Shown: in pieces, positions 38,043 through 50,714 of the stretch
How positions within the stretch are numbered: position 1 is the first letter of the stretch
Layout: every line of letters starts with the position of its first letter
DNA from: Chlamydia pecorum E58
Lineage (GTDB): Bacteria > Chlamydiota > Chlamydiia > Chlamydiales > Chlamydiaceae
Assembly (NCBI RefSeq): GCF_000204135.1
Contig: NC_015408.1
Location: 806,001 to 870,000 of the forward strand
Reading direction: 5' to 3'
DNA: 64,000 nucleotides
Notes under the pieces: generated by a model
What the model was told of the DNA's origin: nothing
Databases searched by the model: none
Seen by the model: only the letters and a program-made list of their open reading frames with translations
Translations under genes and position numbers: made by a program

Positions 38043-39092
38043 TTAGGCAATGGTAATGTTCGGGTCTAGGTAGATATCTTGAATTAAATTTAGTAGCTGG
38101 ACACCTTCAGAAAATGGCCTTTGAAATGCCTTTCTTCCTAAAATTAATCCCATTCCTCCAGCACGTTTATTGATAACAGCAGTTCTTACGGCATCTTTAA
38201 AATCATCGCTTCCTGAAGGGCCTCCTGAGTTGATTAATCCAATTTTGCCACAATAGCTATTTAATACCTGGTAACGACAAAGATCTATAGGATGCACAGA
38301 AGACAACTCAGAATAGACTCTATCATCAGTTTTCCCAAACTTAATAGCTTTAAATCCTCCTTGGCAGGTAGGGAGTTTTTGCTTTACAATATCGGCTCCT
38401 AGAGTGGCTCCTAAATGATCTGCCTGCCCTGTAAGATCCGCAGCAGTATGGTAGTCCGTGCCTTCCATAATAAATTCAGGATTTCTCAAATAACACCATA
38501 GAATTGTTGCCATTCCTAGTTCTCGGGCATGAGCGAAAGCTTCAGAAACAGTAACAATTTCTTCTTTAGAGTTTTCTGACCCAAAGTAAATTGTCGCTCC
38601 TACAGCTATAGCTCCCATATTATAGGCGCTTTCTACTTGGCTAAAGAAAATTTGTCGGTAGGTAGTGGGATATGATAGTAACTCATTATGATTTAACTTC
38701 ACAATGAAGGGAATTTTATGTGCATATTTTCTAGAAAAAAGACTTAGAACGCCATAGGTAGAAGCTACGGCATTGCATCCAGATTCTATAGCGAGCTTAA
38801 TAATGTTTTCAGGATCAAAATAAATTGGATTCGCGGCAAAAGATGCTCCAGCAGAATGCTCTACCCCCTGGTCTACAGGTAAGATTGAGAGGTATCCAGT
38901 ATCTTTTAATCTTCCATGAGAAAACAGTGTTTGCAAAGATCTTAACGCGCGATTCGTGCGGTCTGACAAGCTAAAGACCTCATCAACAAAATTATAAGAG
39001 GGAAGGGTGAGAGTCTCTTTACGAACGAGTTTACATTCATAGGTTAAGAGATTATCTTCGTCATCATTTAGAAAATCATAAATTCCTGCCAT
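38043..39092 (-). CDS. fbaB: Class I fructose-bisphosphate aldolase (DhnA/FbaB type)
   Basis: Cleaves fructose-1,6-bisphosphate in glycolysis by a Schiff-base mechanism; chlamydiae use this DhnA-type enzyme. Typical segments are the N-terminal [15 protein letters not shown] with the phosphate-binding region, [21 protein letters not shown], and NSGGPSG followed by [12 protein letters not shown], the C-terminal phosphate-binding loop. The TTG at 39116 lies within an AAAGGAG ribosome binding site that serves the ATG at 39092 (MAGIYDFL), giving 349 aa. Upstream of the permease in one transcription unit; divergent from the Inc-like gene at 39255. Confidence 0.92.
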   Translation of the reverse strand: MAGIYDFLNDDEDNLLTYECKLVRKETLTLPSYNFVDEVFSLSDRTNRALRSLQTLFSHGRLKDTGYLSILPVDQGVEHSAGASFAANPIYFDPENIIKLAIESGCNAVASTYGVLSLFSRKYAHKIPFIVKLNHNELLSYPTTYRQIFFSQVESAYNMGAIAVGATIYFGSENSKEEIVTVSEAFAHARELGMATILWCYLRNPEFIMEGTDYHTAADLTGQADHLGATLGADIVKQKLPTCQGGFKAIKFGKTDDRVYSELSSVHPIDLCRYQVLNSYCGKIGLINSGGPSGSDDFKDAVRTAVINKRAGGMGLILGRKAFQRPFSEGVQLLNLIQDIYLDPNITIA

Positions 39093-39254
39093 AGGAAGAA
39101 AAACTCCTTTAAACAACTTATAACATTTTGATTAAGTTTTTAACTTTTGTTAAGAACGAGCTTACATAAAAACCCATTCAAATGCAAAATTAAATCTAGG
39201 CTTCTAGCAGCTCTTCTAATAAAATGGTATTTATAATTTAATTAATTTATTTCT

Positions 39255-40892
39255 ATGTTTCAGGAAGTCTATCCGAAAACTTCTCCCTCTTCGAATCTTT
39301 CGCCTGATCAGCAGCAGATCGTTAATTCTATTCGTGGCTACCATAAGCTCGCTTTAATTGCTGGTGTGGCGGCTGCTGCTCTTCTTTTAATTACAGCGGT
39401 TCTGCTCTATTGTATCCCTGCATTTCCCGTGGCTGTAGGGGCTTTAGGGGTGGCAGCTGTTATTTTTCTTGGGGTGTCTGTAGGGCTGTGGGTATGTCGT
39501 GCGCGAGCTTTTAACCGCCTTATGGAGGATTTTAAAAATTCTATTGATTTAATTAAAATAGGAAAACCAAGTGAACATCTTTCTATTCGTAAATATCCTA
39601 GAAAGTCAAAAACACTAGATCACAGTTCCTTTAGGGAAGGGGTAGAAGGCCCCTATACCCCATCTTCTGGAGATGACCCGAACTTAGAGTTTAGTTCAAG
39701 TGATAGCGGAGAAGAAGCAGGAGAGTTTGTTGCCCCCTCTTTACGTCTTAGACAATTTTTATTAGAAGAGAATCCCCCTGTTGTTTCTTCTGCTTTCTAT
39801 AAAGATTGTCAATCTAAAATAAAGAAGTGTTTAGCATCTCTATATCAGTCTGTAGGGCACCTAATAGATACAATGGATAGAGGCGAAAATAAAGAGACCT
39901 TAGTCAAAAAGTTAATTATAGGGATATTTAATCCTTTTTCGGGTCAAGATAACCTGATCTCCAGCGTCATTACTATGGGGACAACTTTATTTACCGACTC
40001 AACGTATGGTGTGACTTGGTTTCATGATGCTATTCATACACCAGGCAAGATATTGCCTCCTCTTATGCAGCTAATTGAGAAATTTTTTAAAGAGAAAGAA
40101 AAGCCTTCTGCTGGCGTGCTTAATAAAATCCTGATGTCAATAAATCTTGTGCTGTCAGGATGGGTTTTGGGTGATCCTAAGTTACTATGTTATGTTGTGG
40201 GATCTGTGAAACAACTGAATCTTTCTCAAGAAGCAACGAAGCAAGTTATTCGCTTGTTAGAGAAGGGGAATATCATTGGGGCTTTGATTATGACTTGTGG
40301 TTCGAGCTATCCTGCATTTGAGAAGATGTTGGTAGCCTTAAGAACTGAGGAAGGCTCTCAGGATGTTTCTCAAGGTGCTCGTTTTCCCATAGATGAGTTG
40401 ACACCCAAGAATTTTCGTAAAGATATAGCTTCTGCAGATATAGAGGAAGATCAACATGATATAGAACAATTTGCTTCTAAGCTGCAAGAGCAAATCAAAC
40501 AGGTAGAAGATGCTTTACCTAATTCTCGACTCAGACTTATAGCTTCTTTAGCTAAGGGAGCACCAGAAATTAGGAAAGCATTAGAGCAATTTTTGAACTT
40601 TCTTTCAGAAAATCCACCAAAGACTTTACCTATGTCGCTCACATTTTTACCTATTCTTAAAAAATCTATGCATTTACAAAAAGTATTACGAACATACTTA
40701 CCAAAAAAAGTAGTAGTTGCGCTTACCAAGATTCTCTCTATAGCTATGCAAGGAGGAATTATTTCGAGAGTATTTACTTCTGGTCACTACAAAAAGCTAG
40801 CGGATAGTTTGAATATAACGGTAGATGAACTTATTGCATTAATTGAAACTAAAAAGTGTTTGCAATTTTTCCTTCCAGAACTAATAAAATAG
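39255..40892 (+). CDS. Inc-like protein, 545 aa (intact paralogue of the 35192 gene)
   Basis: About 30 polar residues (KTSPSSNLSPDQQQ) precede a clear bilobed hydrophobic domain (about 32-85), then a Ser/Glu-rich linker (SSGDDPNLEFSSSDSGEEAG) and a long helical domain to the end. The C-terminal LADSLNITVDELIALIETKKCLQFFLPELI matches the end of the 35192 protein, so they share a family. From memory, C. trachomatis has an Inc (CT214) next to its dhnA gene in the same position. ATG at 39255, divergent from fbaB. Confidence 0.74.
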   Translation: MFQEVYPKTSPSSNLSPDQQQIVNSIRGYHKLALIAGVAAAALLLITAVLLYCIPAFPVAVGALGVAAVIFLGVSVGLWVCRARAFNRLMEDFKNSIDLIKIGKPSEHLSIRKYPRKSKTLDHSSFREGVEGPYTPSSGDDPNLEFSSSDSGEEAGEFVAPSLRLRQFLLEENPPVVSSAFYKDCQSKIKKCLASLYQSVGHLIDTMDRGENKETLVKKLIIGIFNPFSGQDNLISSVITMGTTLFTDSTYGVTWFHDAIHTPGKILPPLMQLIEKFFKEKEKPSAGVLNKILMSINLVLSGWVLGDPKLLCYVVGSVKQLNLSQEATKQVIRLLEKGNIIGALIMTCGSSYPAFEKMLVALRTEEGSQDVSQGARFPIDELTPKNFRKDIASADIEEDQHDIEQFASKLQEQIKQVEDALPNSRLRLIASLAKGAPEIRKALEQFLNFLSENPPKTLPMSLTFLPILKKSMHLQKVLRTYLPKKVVVALTKILSIAMQGGIISRVFTSGHYKKLADSLNITVDELIALIETKKCLQFFLPELIK

Positions 40893-41002
40893 CTACGTAT
40901 TTTCCTACTCCTTGTGGAAATATAGTTGTTATAGTTTAATTTTTCTGGTTTTTAACTTTAAAAGTCTTGCGATGCAGGGCTTCGGATGTACAGACTAACA
41001 TT

Positions 41003-42031
41003 GTGCTAAAAGAATCTCATCCTATTATTTCTGTTCAAAATGTCTGCAAACAAGTGAATGGAAACTATCTTCTTAAAAACATTTCTTTTTCGGTATATCC
41101 TAAAGAGGTTTGTGGAATCATAGGCCATAGTGGTTCGGGGAAAACTACGCTATTGCGTTGTTTGGATTTCTTAGAGCTGCCCTCATCAGGAGCTATTTCT
41201 ATAGCGGGATTTCATAACCCCGCATCTTTAAAGGGTGTCTCAAGACAGGAGTTCGCTAAAAAAGTTGCCTATATTTCCCAGAATTATGGGCTATTTTCTA
41301 CAAAAACTGTTTTGGGGAATATTACTTATCCTTTGCAGACGCTTTATAAGAACATGCCCTTGAGTGAGATTCGTGAAAAAGTGCACGAAATGCTGCATTT
41401 TTTAAATTTATATCATAAAAAAGATGCCTATCCTGGGAGTTTAAGTGGAGGACAAAAACAAAAAGTTGCTATAGCTCGTGCATTGATTTGTGAACCCCAA
41501 ATATTGCTTTGTGATGAGATTACCTCAGCTCTTGATCCAAGATCAACAGAAGATGTTGTTGAACGCTTGTTGCACCTGAATGAAAGCATGGGGATCACTT
41601 TAGTATTAGTTTCTCATGAACTTGATGTAGTAAAGTATATTTGCTCTCATACTGTTGTACTGCATAATGGAGGGTTAGAAGAATTTGGTGAGACAGAAAG
41701 TTTATTTTTAAAATCTCAAAATGAAATTACCAAAGAACTTTTCCACGAGCCTTTACAGAAGTTTTCTTTAATTAAGTCTCTTGTGAATCTATCTGAAAAT
41801 AAAGAGTTCCTTGGGCTGGGTTTTCCTAAAGAGCTTGCTATGAGGGGGATCATCAGTCATATAGCAAAGACTGGGCTTGCCTCTATAAATATCCTGTCTG
41901 GGAATGTCTATTTATTTCGTAATATGCCTGTAGGTTTCCTTAACATAGTTTTAGAGGGCACGAGAGAAAATCGGATCAAAGTGAAACGACTTCTTATAGA
42001 GCAGGGTGTGATTGTTAAAGAAGGAGAGTAG
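41003..42031 (+). CDS. metN: Methionine ABC transporter ATP-binding protein
   Basis: ATPase of the methionine importer. Walker A GHSGSGKT, signature LSGGQKQKVAIARAL, Walker B ILLCDEITSALDP and the switch His in VLVSHELD are all present, followed by a C-terminal NIL (ACT-like) domain (about residues 265-340) that senses intracellular methionine in this family. The frame reaches a TTG at 40967; a GTG at 41003 gives 342 aa, near the usual length. Neither has a strong ribosome binding site, so the start is uncertain. First gene of metNIQ. Confidence 0.9.
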   Translation: MLKESHPIISVQNVCKQVNGNYLLKNISFSVYPKEVCGIIGHSGSGKTTLLRCLDFLELPSSGAISIAGFHNPASLKGVSRQEFAKKVAYISQNYGLFSTKTVLGNITYPLQTLYKNMPLSEIREKVHEMLHFLNLYHKKDAYPGSLSGGQKQKVAIARALICEPQILLCDEITSALDPRSTEDVVERLLHLNESMGITLVLVSHELDVVKYICSHTVVLHNGGLEEFGETESLFLKSQNEITKELFHEPLQKFSLIKSLVNLSENKEFLGLGFPKELAMRGIISHIAKTGLASINILSGNVYLFRNMPVGFLNIVLEGTRENRIKVKRLLIEQGVIVKEGE

Positions 42032-42035
42032 GGGG

Positions 42036-42701
42036 ATGCAAGGAGACCTGGTCCGTCTTTTATTTGTAGAAACGGGAAAAACTCTTTATATGGTAGGTGT
42101 GGCCTTTGTCTTGGCCTGTGTTTTGGGGGGAGGTTTAGGGGTAACTCTTTTTTATTTTTCTCCGGGAAGTCTTTCTCCTCGACAAGGAGTTTATACAGTC
42201 ATCTCAATGCTTTTAAGTTTTCTTACAGCTATTCCATTCGCGATACTTATTGTGCTTCTATTTCCTTTAACGCGCTTACTTGTAGGGACTTCTTTGGGCG
42301 CAACAGCATCTATTGTTCCTCTTACTGTTGGGACAATTCCTTTTGTTGCTTCATTAATCTCTGAATCTCTGCAATGTGCCGGAAGAGCTTATCTTGAGCC
42401 AGCGATTGCTCTTGGAATTCCTAGAAGGAAAATTATTCAAGATATTCTTTTCCCTGAAAAGTATCCTCAAATGATTTTTTCTCTTAAGAATGTTATTGTT
42501 CATCTTATAGCATGCTCTACATTGGCAGGTTTTGTTGGTGGGGGAGGGCTGGGGCAGATACTGTTGCAATATGGATATTATCGTTTTGATTGGAAAATCA
42601 CTATTGCTGTTCTCGTGATTACTCTTTTCTTTATAGAGTGTATAAGAATTTTTGGAGACATCTTAGGTCGTAATATCTTGAAGCGAAGAGGTCTTTTGTG
42701 A
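42036..42701 (+). CDS. metI: Methionine ABC transporter permease
   Basis: Inner-membrane channel of the MetNIQ system, 221 aa with five or six membrane segments. The conserved permease loop that contacts the ATPase is visible as ALGIPRRKIIQDILFPEKYP. The ATG at 42036 is preceded by GGAGAGTAGGGGG, an excellent ribosome binding site; a TTG at 42012 is the only earlier option and would overlap metN. Spacing to metN is four bases, and its stop overlaps the metQ start. Confidence 0.92.
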   Translation: MQGDLVRLLFVETGKTLYMVGVAFVLACVLGGGLGVTLFYFSPGSLSPRQGVYTVISMLLSFLTAIPFAILIVLLFPLTRLLVGTSLGATASIVPLTVGTIPFVASLISESLQCAGRAYLEPAIALGIPRRKIIQDILFPEKYPQMIFSLKNVIVHLIACSTLAGFVGGGGLGQILLQYGYYRFDWKITIAVLVITLFFIECIRIFGDILGRNILKRRGLL

Positions 42702-43525
42702 AAAAAATATTGAAGTTTGCTTGGTGCGTAGTAGTTCTTTGTATAGCAACAGGTTGTCACAATTTAAAATCACAAGATCTTTTGCGCATAGCCGCAAGCC
42801 CAGCTCCCCATGCAGAGCTGCTTTATGCTTTAAATGAAGATGCTAAGGCTCTAGGGCTATGTTTAAAGGTTCTTCCTCTTGATGACTATCGAATCCCAAA
42901 CCGCTTGCTTTTAGATAAGCAAATAGATGCCAACTATTTTCAACATGAAGAATTTTTTCAAGATGAGTGTGAGCGCTATAACTGCGTTGAGGAGCTTGTT
43001 CCTTTAGTGAGAGTTCATATAGAGCCTATGGGATTGTATTCTAAGAAGTTTTCAAGTGTCCAAGAGCTTAGACGCAAGGGGAAACTTACCATAGCAATCC
43101 CTGTAGATCGTACAAACTCTCAGCGAGCATTAGATCTTCTAGAATCTTGTGAATTAATTTCTTTTAAGCATACAAGTTCCCTAAATGCAACAAAAAGGGA
43201 TGTATGTACTTTAGGAGAGCGCAAAATTTCCATTCATGAGATCGCTGCGCCATTATTGATGTCTTCGTTTCAAGATGTAGATGCTGCTGTTATTCCTGGA
43301 AATTTTGCGATTACAGGAGGATTATCTCCGCAGGAGGATAGTTTATGGTTAGAAGACTTTTCAACTTCTAAATATGCTAATATTGTTGTCGTTCGCAAGG
43401 AAGATTTAGCTACTTCGAAAATCCAAAAGCTTAAGCAGCTGTTGCAAAGTGATCGTGTAAGGCTCTTTTTTGAAGAGACCTATAAGGGGAACATTTTAAC
43501 CACACCACTTTCCCCTCAATCTTAA
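42698..43525 (+). CDS. metQ: Methionine-binding lipoprotein
   Basis: Substrate-binding lipoprotein of the methionine importer, anchored to the inner membrane. A signal peptide ends in the lipobox IATGC with Cys20 as the acylated residue, a substrate for Lgt in this window. The NlpA/MetQ fold segments DDYRIPNRLLLDKQIDANYFQHEEF and KLTIAIPVDRTNSQRALDLLE are typical. The start is a GTG overlapping the metI stop (GTGA), so translation is coupled. Confidence 0.92.
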   Translation: MKKILKFAWCVVVLCIATGCHNLKSQDLLRIAASPAPHAELLYALNEDAKALGLCLKVLPLDDYRIPNRLLLDKQIDANYFQHEEFFQDECERYNCVEELVPLVRVHIEPMGLYSKKFSSVQELRRKGKLTIAIPVDRTNSQRALDLLESCELISFKHTSSLNATKRDVCTLGERKISIHEIAAPLLMSSFQDVDAAVIPGNFAITGGLSPQEDSLWLEDFSTSKYANIVVVRKEDLATSKIQKLKQLLQSDRVRLFFEETYKGNILTTPLSPQS

Positions 43526-43533
43526 GAGGCCTA

Positions 43534-43953
43534 ATGTTTAGTTCGGTAACCCATCATCCTTTTGGATCAGCATTTTCTGTGCATCCTTCTTTAAAGGACT
43601 TAAAAAAGAACTTAATAGGTTCAGTTCCTCTTTTAGGTATATATATTGGGGTAAATAGAATCGCCAGAGTAGCTTCAGTTTCTGAAGAATATATAAAGAA
43701 AATTGAATGGGGGATCTCTAGGTGTCAGATAGAGTCGGCCTCGTATTATAGGTATAAGCATTACTTCCGTGGAGTTTTAGAGATCTTAGGACTCAGCAGC
43801 GTTCTCACTATTTTAGAGCTTGTCACTACTGTGCTATACCATATGCTCTTGGGATTGTTTAATTTTTTCGGTATCTGTCACCTTATAATTCCATATCTTC
43901 CCTCTAAGATAAATCTTTGGTGTCTTAGGCCTTTAATCTGCTCTCTAGAATAG
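43534..43953 (+). CDS. Chlamydial PxxG-type membrane protein, 139 aa (first of a tandem pair)
   Basis: Unknown function. It shares with the next gene the block NLIGSVPLLGIYIGVNRIARV, a Tyr-rich spacer, then FRGVLEILGLSSVLTILELV, a hydrophobic segment. The SVPLLGxxxGxxRI motif recurs in many chlamydial proteins of unknown role. It ends earlier than its neighbour and has a different C-terminus. It starts 8 bp after metQ and may be read from the same transcript, though its function is not obviously linked to methionine uptake. Confidence 0.7.
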   Translation: MFSSVTHHPFGSAFSVHPSLKDLKKNLIGSVPLLGIYIGVNRIARVASVSEEYIKKIEWGISRCQIESASYYRYKHYFRGVLEILGLSSVLTILELVTTVLYHMLLGLFNFFGICHLIIPYLPSKINLWCLRPLICSLE

Positions 43954-44095
43954 TCGCTTCTAGAATGGGTTTTCTTATAAAATCAGTTCTAACTTTTATT
44001 AGAAGTGAGTTTTTGGAAAAAACTTGACAGTTATTTTTTTTAAGTTTTATCCTGCCTTCCACAAAATTTTTCCTGAGAAGACAAGAGAGCATCTA

Positions 44096-44710
44096 ATGTA
44101 TATTAATCCAAATGAAAGCCCTTTCGGGATTACTTCTTGTGTAAGATTTTTTGTTCATTTGGCGGGAAGCATTCCCGTTATTGGAGCTGTTGTTGGTATA
44201 GAAAGGCTGCGCGAAGTGATTTTAGCCAGCCGCAAAGAAGCGAATAAAACTGGTGAGGTTGCTTCTCCTGTATATGCGAAAGAGCATTGTATGCGAGCAT
44301 TGTTAGAAATCTCCGGTCTTGGGATGATAGCTTTTGTTACAGAGCTTGTTTGTAAGGTTTTGGGGCTGCTTTTGCGTGTTCTTGGGCACTTTTTGGCGGT
44401 ATGTATTTGTGGTGCTGCGGCTGTAGCATTTATTGCTGGATTTTTTGTTGCTTATCTTCTCTATGGAGTGACAAAGATTATTGCTAATGCGATCCCTCTT
44501 TGTGATTCTCCCGCGACGAAAAAGAGAGAGAATACTATGGAGGTATATAAAGCATTTGCAAATCTAAGTTTTGATATATCTAAATTGATTAGGAAAACAT
44601 CGCAAGATATTGTAAATCTTATAGAGCCGGAAGAGAATAAAGAACTTGTTCATAAAGAGTCTGAAGAAGTGTCTTTAAGTGGTTATTCAGAGAAGGGTAC
44701 GTTTGTTTAA
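44096..44710 (+). CDS. Chlamydial PxxG-type membrane protein, 204 aa (second of a tandem pair)
   Basis: Paralogue of the gene at 43534: HLAGSIPVIGAVVGIERLREV, then MRALLEISGLGMIAFVTELVCKVL. It adds a long hydrophobic region (about 85-135) and a charged, probably helical tail ending in Ser/Glu-rich sequence. The frame reaches a TTG at 44024, but the ATG at 44096 has AGAGAG at good spacing. It may be an Inc-like inclusion membrane protein; the paired hydrophobic lobes are consistent with that but the function is unknown. Confidence 0.7.
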   Translation: MYINPNESPFGITSCVRFFVHLAGSIPVIGAVVGIERLREVILASRKEANKTGEVASPVYAKEHCMRALLEISGLGMIAFVTELVCKVLGLLLRVLGHFLAVCICGAAAVAFIAGFFVAYLLYGVTKIIANAIPLCDSPATKKRENTMEVYKAFANLSFDISKLIRKTSQDIVNLIEPEENKELVHKESEEVSLSGYSEKGTFV

Positions 44711-44830
44711 TTGTGTCCTTCTGAAGCTTTTCATCTGTTGACTTTTTTCGTTTCTCTAGGATATATAAAGCTCTTCTTTTGATGTGGCATAATGTCAAAT
44801 CTTTATGACGCATCATTTCATGGAGAAACT

Positions 44831-45169
44831 ATGCTCTTAAAGCCGAAAGTATCGAAATATCAAAGTAAAAGAACAGCCTCTCCCATTAAGCATGCAAAAA
44901 ACTATGTATATAGTTATTTGAAAGCGATTCAAAGAATCGTGTCTTCAAAGCCTCAGGAAGTAATTGAAGCATGGAATCAAGCTTTTGGAAAAACATACTC
45001 AGGAATGTCTCAGGCAATAGGCTTTAAAGATCAAATTTTATTTGTAAAAGTATATAATTCGTCTTTGTATGCACTGCTTAAGCAAGCAAGTCAAAGAGAG
45101 CTAATTTCTCAAATACATAAAATAGTTCCTTATGCCAATATCCAGGAGATACAGTTTTTGTTGGGGTAA
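44831..45169 (+). CDS. DUF721/DciA-like protein, 112 aa
   Basis: Small basic protein with a helix-strand layout (PQEVIEAWNQAFGKTYSGMSQAIGFKDQILFVKVYNSSLYALLKQASQRELI) typical of DUF721, the family that includes DciA, a helicase-loading factor in many bacteria. It lies 3 bp before gyrB, a conserved position near replication genes. An upstream ATG at 44792 is in frame, but the ATG at 44831 has GGAG with proper spacing and is preferred. Confidence 0.78.
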   Translation: MLLKPKVSKYQSKRTASPIKHAKNYVYSYLKAIQRIVSSKPQEVIEAWNQAFGKTYSGMSQAIGFKDQILFVKVYNSSLYALLKQASQRELISQIHKIVPYANIQEIQFLLG

Positions 45170-47578
<2,409 letters not shown>

Positions 47579-47592
47579 GAGCCTAGAGCCCC

Positions 47593-50082
47593 ATGTTGCA
47601 CAATGAAGAAATTATTGTTCCTAAGAATCTAGAAGAGGAAATGAAGGAGAGCTACCTTCGTTATTCTATGTCTGTGATTATTTCTCGGGCACTTCCAGAT
47701 ATTCGAGATGGATTAAAGCCTTCGCAGAGGCGTATTCTATATGCTATGAGGCAGTTAAGCTTAACTCCGGGAGCAAAACATAGAAAGTGTGCAAAGATCT
47801 GCGGAGATACTTCTGGAGATTACCATCCCCATGGGGAAAGTGTAATCTATCCTACCTTGGTAAGAATGGCTCAGCCTTGGGCAATGCGTTATCCTCTTGT
47901 AGATGGCCAAGGGAACTTTGGTTCTTTGGATGGAGATCCAGCTGCTGCTATGCGATATACAGAAGCTAGGCTCACTCATAGTGCGATTTTCCTTATGGAA
48001 GATCTTGATAAAGACACTGTAGATATGGTTTCGAACTATGACGAAACAAAACATGAGCCTACAGTATTCCCTGCAAAATTCCCCAATCTTTTATGCAATG
48101 GTTCTTCTGGAATTGCTGTGGGAATGGCAACAAATATTCCTCCACATAATCTTGGAGAGCTGATTGAAGCAACCCTTTTGCTCTTGAGCAACCCTACAGC
48201 ATCTATAGAAGAGATTATGGAGGTCATGCCAGGACCAGATTTTCCTACGGGGGGAATTATCTGCGGGCATGAAGGGATTTGCTCGACCTATCATACAGGG
48301 AGAGGGAAAATCAAAGTGCGTGCTCGTCTCCATGTTGAGGAGAACACAGAAAAGCATAGAGAAAGCATCGTAATCACAGAAATACCATATAACGTTAACA
48401 AATCTCGCCTGATTGAGCAGATCGCGGATCTTGTAAATGATAAAACTTTATCGGGTATTTCTGATGTTCGTGATGAGTCGGATAAGGAGGGGGTTCGCGT
48501 TGTCCTAGAGTTAAAGAAAGGTGAATCCTCAGAAGTCATGATTAATAGGCTCTATAAGTTTACGGATGTCCAGACGACTTTTGGAGCAAATATGTTGGCC
48601 TTGGATAAAAATCTTCCAAGGACCATGAACATCCATAGAATGATTTCCGCATGGATTCGCCATCGTGCAGAAGTTTTACGAAGAAGAACCCGATTTGAGC
48701 TTAATAAAGCAGAAACTCGTGCGCATATTTTAGAAGGCTATTTAAAAGCTTTGTCGTGTTTGGATGCTGTAGTAAAGACGATTCAAGATAGTGATAGCAA
48801 AGAGCATGCAAAGCAGCAAATCATTGAGCTTTATGGTTTTACAGATGCTCAGGCAGTGGCAATTTTAGAACTTAGGCTGTATCAACTTACTGGATTAGAA
48901 GCTGAAAAAACGCGTAAGGAGTATGATGAGCTGTTAGATAAGATTGCTTATTATAAACGTGTTCTTGCGGATGAGGAGCTTGTTAAGGATATTATACGAA
49001 CCGAGCTTCAGGATCTTGTTAAGTACCATAAGACCCCAAGAAAAACCACGATAGAGTTTGATGCTGATGATGTGCGTGATATTGAGGATATCATTACCGA
49101 TGAGTCTGTTATTATTACGATTTCTGGGGATGACTATGTAAAGAGAATGCCTATTAAGGTCTTTAGAGAGCAGCGTCGTGGCGGTCATGGAGTTTCGGGC
49201 TTTGATATGAAAAAGGGGTCGGACTTCTTAAAGGCAGTATATTCTGCTTCTACAAAGGATTACTTGTTAATCTTTACAAATTTTGGACAATGCTATTGGA
49301 TTAAAGTCTGGAGACTCCCAGAAGGCGAACGAAGATCTAAAGGGAAATCTCTGATTAATTTCTTAGAGGGGATTCGTCCTGGAGAGCAGGTCGCTGCAAT
49401 TCTAAATGTAAAAAGTTTTGAAAATGCTGACTTCTTATTTTTAGCTACAAAACAGGGTGTTGTTAAAAAGGTTCCTTTAGATGCATTTAGCAACCCAAGG
49501 AAAAAAGGAATCCGTGCTTTAGAGATAGATGATAACGATGAGCTTATTGCTGCTTGTCACATTGAAAATGAACATGATCGGGTGATGCTCTTTACAAAGT
49601 TAGGAATGGCAGTACGTTTCCCTCATGATAAGGTCCGTCCCATGGGAAGAGCTGCTCGTGGAGTGCGTGGAGTTTCTCTCAAGAATCAAGAGGATTGTGT
49701 TGTTAGTTGCCAGATAGTTACAGATAACCAATCTGTACTTGTGGTATGTGAAAATGGATTTGGAAAGCGTTCTTTAGTTTCTGACTTTAGGGAAACAAAC
49801 CGTGGTGGCATAGGAGTGCGCTCTATATTGATTAATGAAAGAAATGGCGATGTTCTTGGAGCAGTTCCTGTTGCGGATAATGATAGTATCTTATTGATGT
49901 CTGGACAGGGACAGGCGATTCGCATTAGTATGCAAGATGTTCGTATTATGGGAAGGTCTACACAAGGAGTGCGTCTTGTGCATCTTAAAGATGGGGACGT
50001 TCTTGTTGCGATGGAAAGATTGCCATCTTCTAATGAAAGCAGTGAGTCGGAGTTGATAGAAAAAGAAAACGTTTCAATTTAG
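47593..50082 (+). CDS. gyrA: DNA gyrase subunit A
   Basis: DNA-breaking subunit of gyrase. The catalytic Tyr122 lies in AMRYTEARL. The quinolone region reads [13 protein letters not shown], so the Ser83 equivalent is kept, the Asp82 equivalent is Glu and the Asp87 equivalent is Pro. The C-terminal beta-pinwheel starts with the GyrA box EQRRGGHG and has repeated blades. 829 aa. It is followed by tmk after 11 bp in one operon. Confidence 0.97.
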   Translation: MLHNEEIIVPKNLEEEMKESYLRYSMSVIISRALPDIRDGLKPSQRRILYAMRQLSLTPGAKHRKCAKICGDTSGDYHPHGESVIYPTLVRMAQPWAMRYPLVDGQGNFGSLDGDPAAAMRYTEARLTHSAIFLMEDLDKDTVDMVSNYDETKHEPTVFPAKFPNLLCNGSSGIAVGMATNIPPHNLGELIEATLLLLSNPTASIEEIMEVMPGPDFPTGGIICGHEGICSTYHTGRGKIKVRARLHVEENTEKHRESIVITEIPYNVNKSRLIEQIADLVNDKTLSGISDVRDESDKEGVRVVLELKKGESSEVMINRLYKFTDVQTTFGANMLALDKNLPRTMNIHRMISAWIRHRAEVLRRRTRFELNKAETRAHILEGYLKALSCLDAVVKTIQDSDSKEHAKQQIIELYGFTDAQAVAILELRLYQLTGLEAEKTRKEYDELLDKIAYYKRVLADEELVKDIIRTELQDLVKYHKTPRKTTIEFDADDVRDIEDIITDESVIITISGDDYVKRMPIKVFREQRRGGHGVSGFDMKKGSDFLKAVYSASTKDYLLIFTNFGQCYWIKVWRLPEGERRSKGKSLINFLEGIRPGEQVAAILNVKSFENADFLFLATKQGVVKKVPLDAFSNPRKKGIRALEIDDNDELIAACHIENEHDRVMLFTKLGMAVRFPHDKVRPMGRAARGVRGVSLKNQEDCVVSCQIVTDNQSVLVVCENGFGKRSLVSDFRETNRGGIGVRSILINERNGDVLGAVPVADNDSILLMSGQGQAIRISMQDVRIMGRSTQGVRLVHLKDGDVLVAMERLPSSNESSESELIEKENVSI

Positions 50083-50093
50083 GAAATCACGCG

Positions 50094-50714
50094 ATGTTTA
50101 TAGTTCTTGAAGGGGGAGAAGGAGCAGGCAAGACTTCTTTAGCAGAGATGTTGCATCAGAAATTAGTTTCTGAAGGGCGTTCTATAGTAATGACTCGAGA
50201 ACCTGGAGGATGTCCCTTAGGAGAGCGCATTCGAGAGCTGATTTTACAAGCTTCTGAGACAAAAGTATCGCAGTATACCGAACTTTTCTTATTTTTAGCT
50301 ACACGAGCTCAACATATACAAGAAACCATTATTCCAGCCTTAGAAAGGGGAGATATTGTTCTCTGCGAGCGATTTCATGATTCTACAATTGTATATCAGG
50401 GAATAGCTGAGGGGCTGGGGATGTCTTTTGTTTCAGATCTTTGCTACCAAGCTATAGGTCCTAAGCCTTTTCTTCCTGATCTCGTTGTACTTTTAGATGT
50501 TCCTGCTGAAATAGGTCTTTCTAGAAAGGTGCAGCAAAAAACTTTAGATAAGTTTGAGAAGAACCCTTTAAGCTATCATGAGGCCATTCGCTCTGGTTTC
50601 TTGGCTCTTGCTAATGCAAATCCTGATCGCTATTTGATTTTGGATGCTCGCCAGTCCTTAGAGGAGTCTGTAAAAAAGGTTTTACAACATATTCAGTGTG
50701 GCTTATGCCAATAG
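50094..50714 (+). CDS. tmk: Thymidylate kinase
   Basis: Phosphorylates dTMP to dTDP, needed for dTTP supply. P-loop [10 protein letters not shown] at the N-terminus, the DR-like segment [18 protein letters not shown], and the [12 protein letters not shown] lid/base region are present. 206 aa is typical. Its 3' end overlaps the start of holB by about ten bases. Confidence 0.95.
   Translation: MFIVLEGGEGAGKTSLAEMLHQKLVSEGRSIVMTREPGGCPLGERIRELILQASETKVSQYTELFLFLATRAQHIQETIIPALERGDIVLCERFHDSTIVYQGIAEGLGMSFVSDLCYQAIGPKPFLPDLVVLLDVPAEIGLSRKVQQKTLDKFEKNPLSYHEAIRSGFLALANANPDRYLILDARQSLEESVKKVLQHIQCGLCQ

Noticed and set aside
40893..41002. Riboswitch or T-box before metNIQ
   Set aside because: The leader is about 110 bp, lacks the SAM riboswitch core and T-box motif, and shows only a small TTTCC/GGAAA hairpin.
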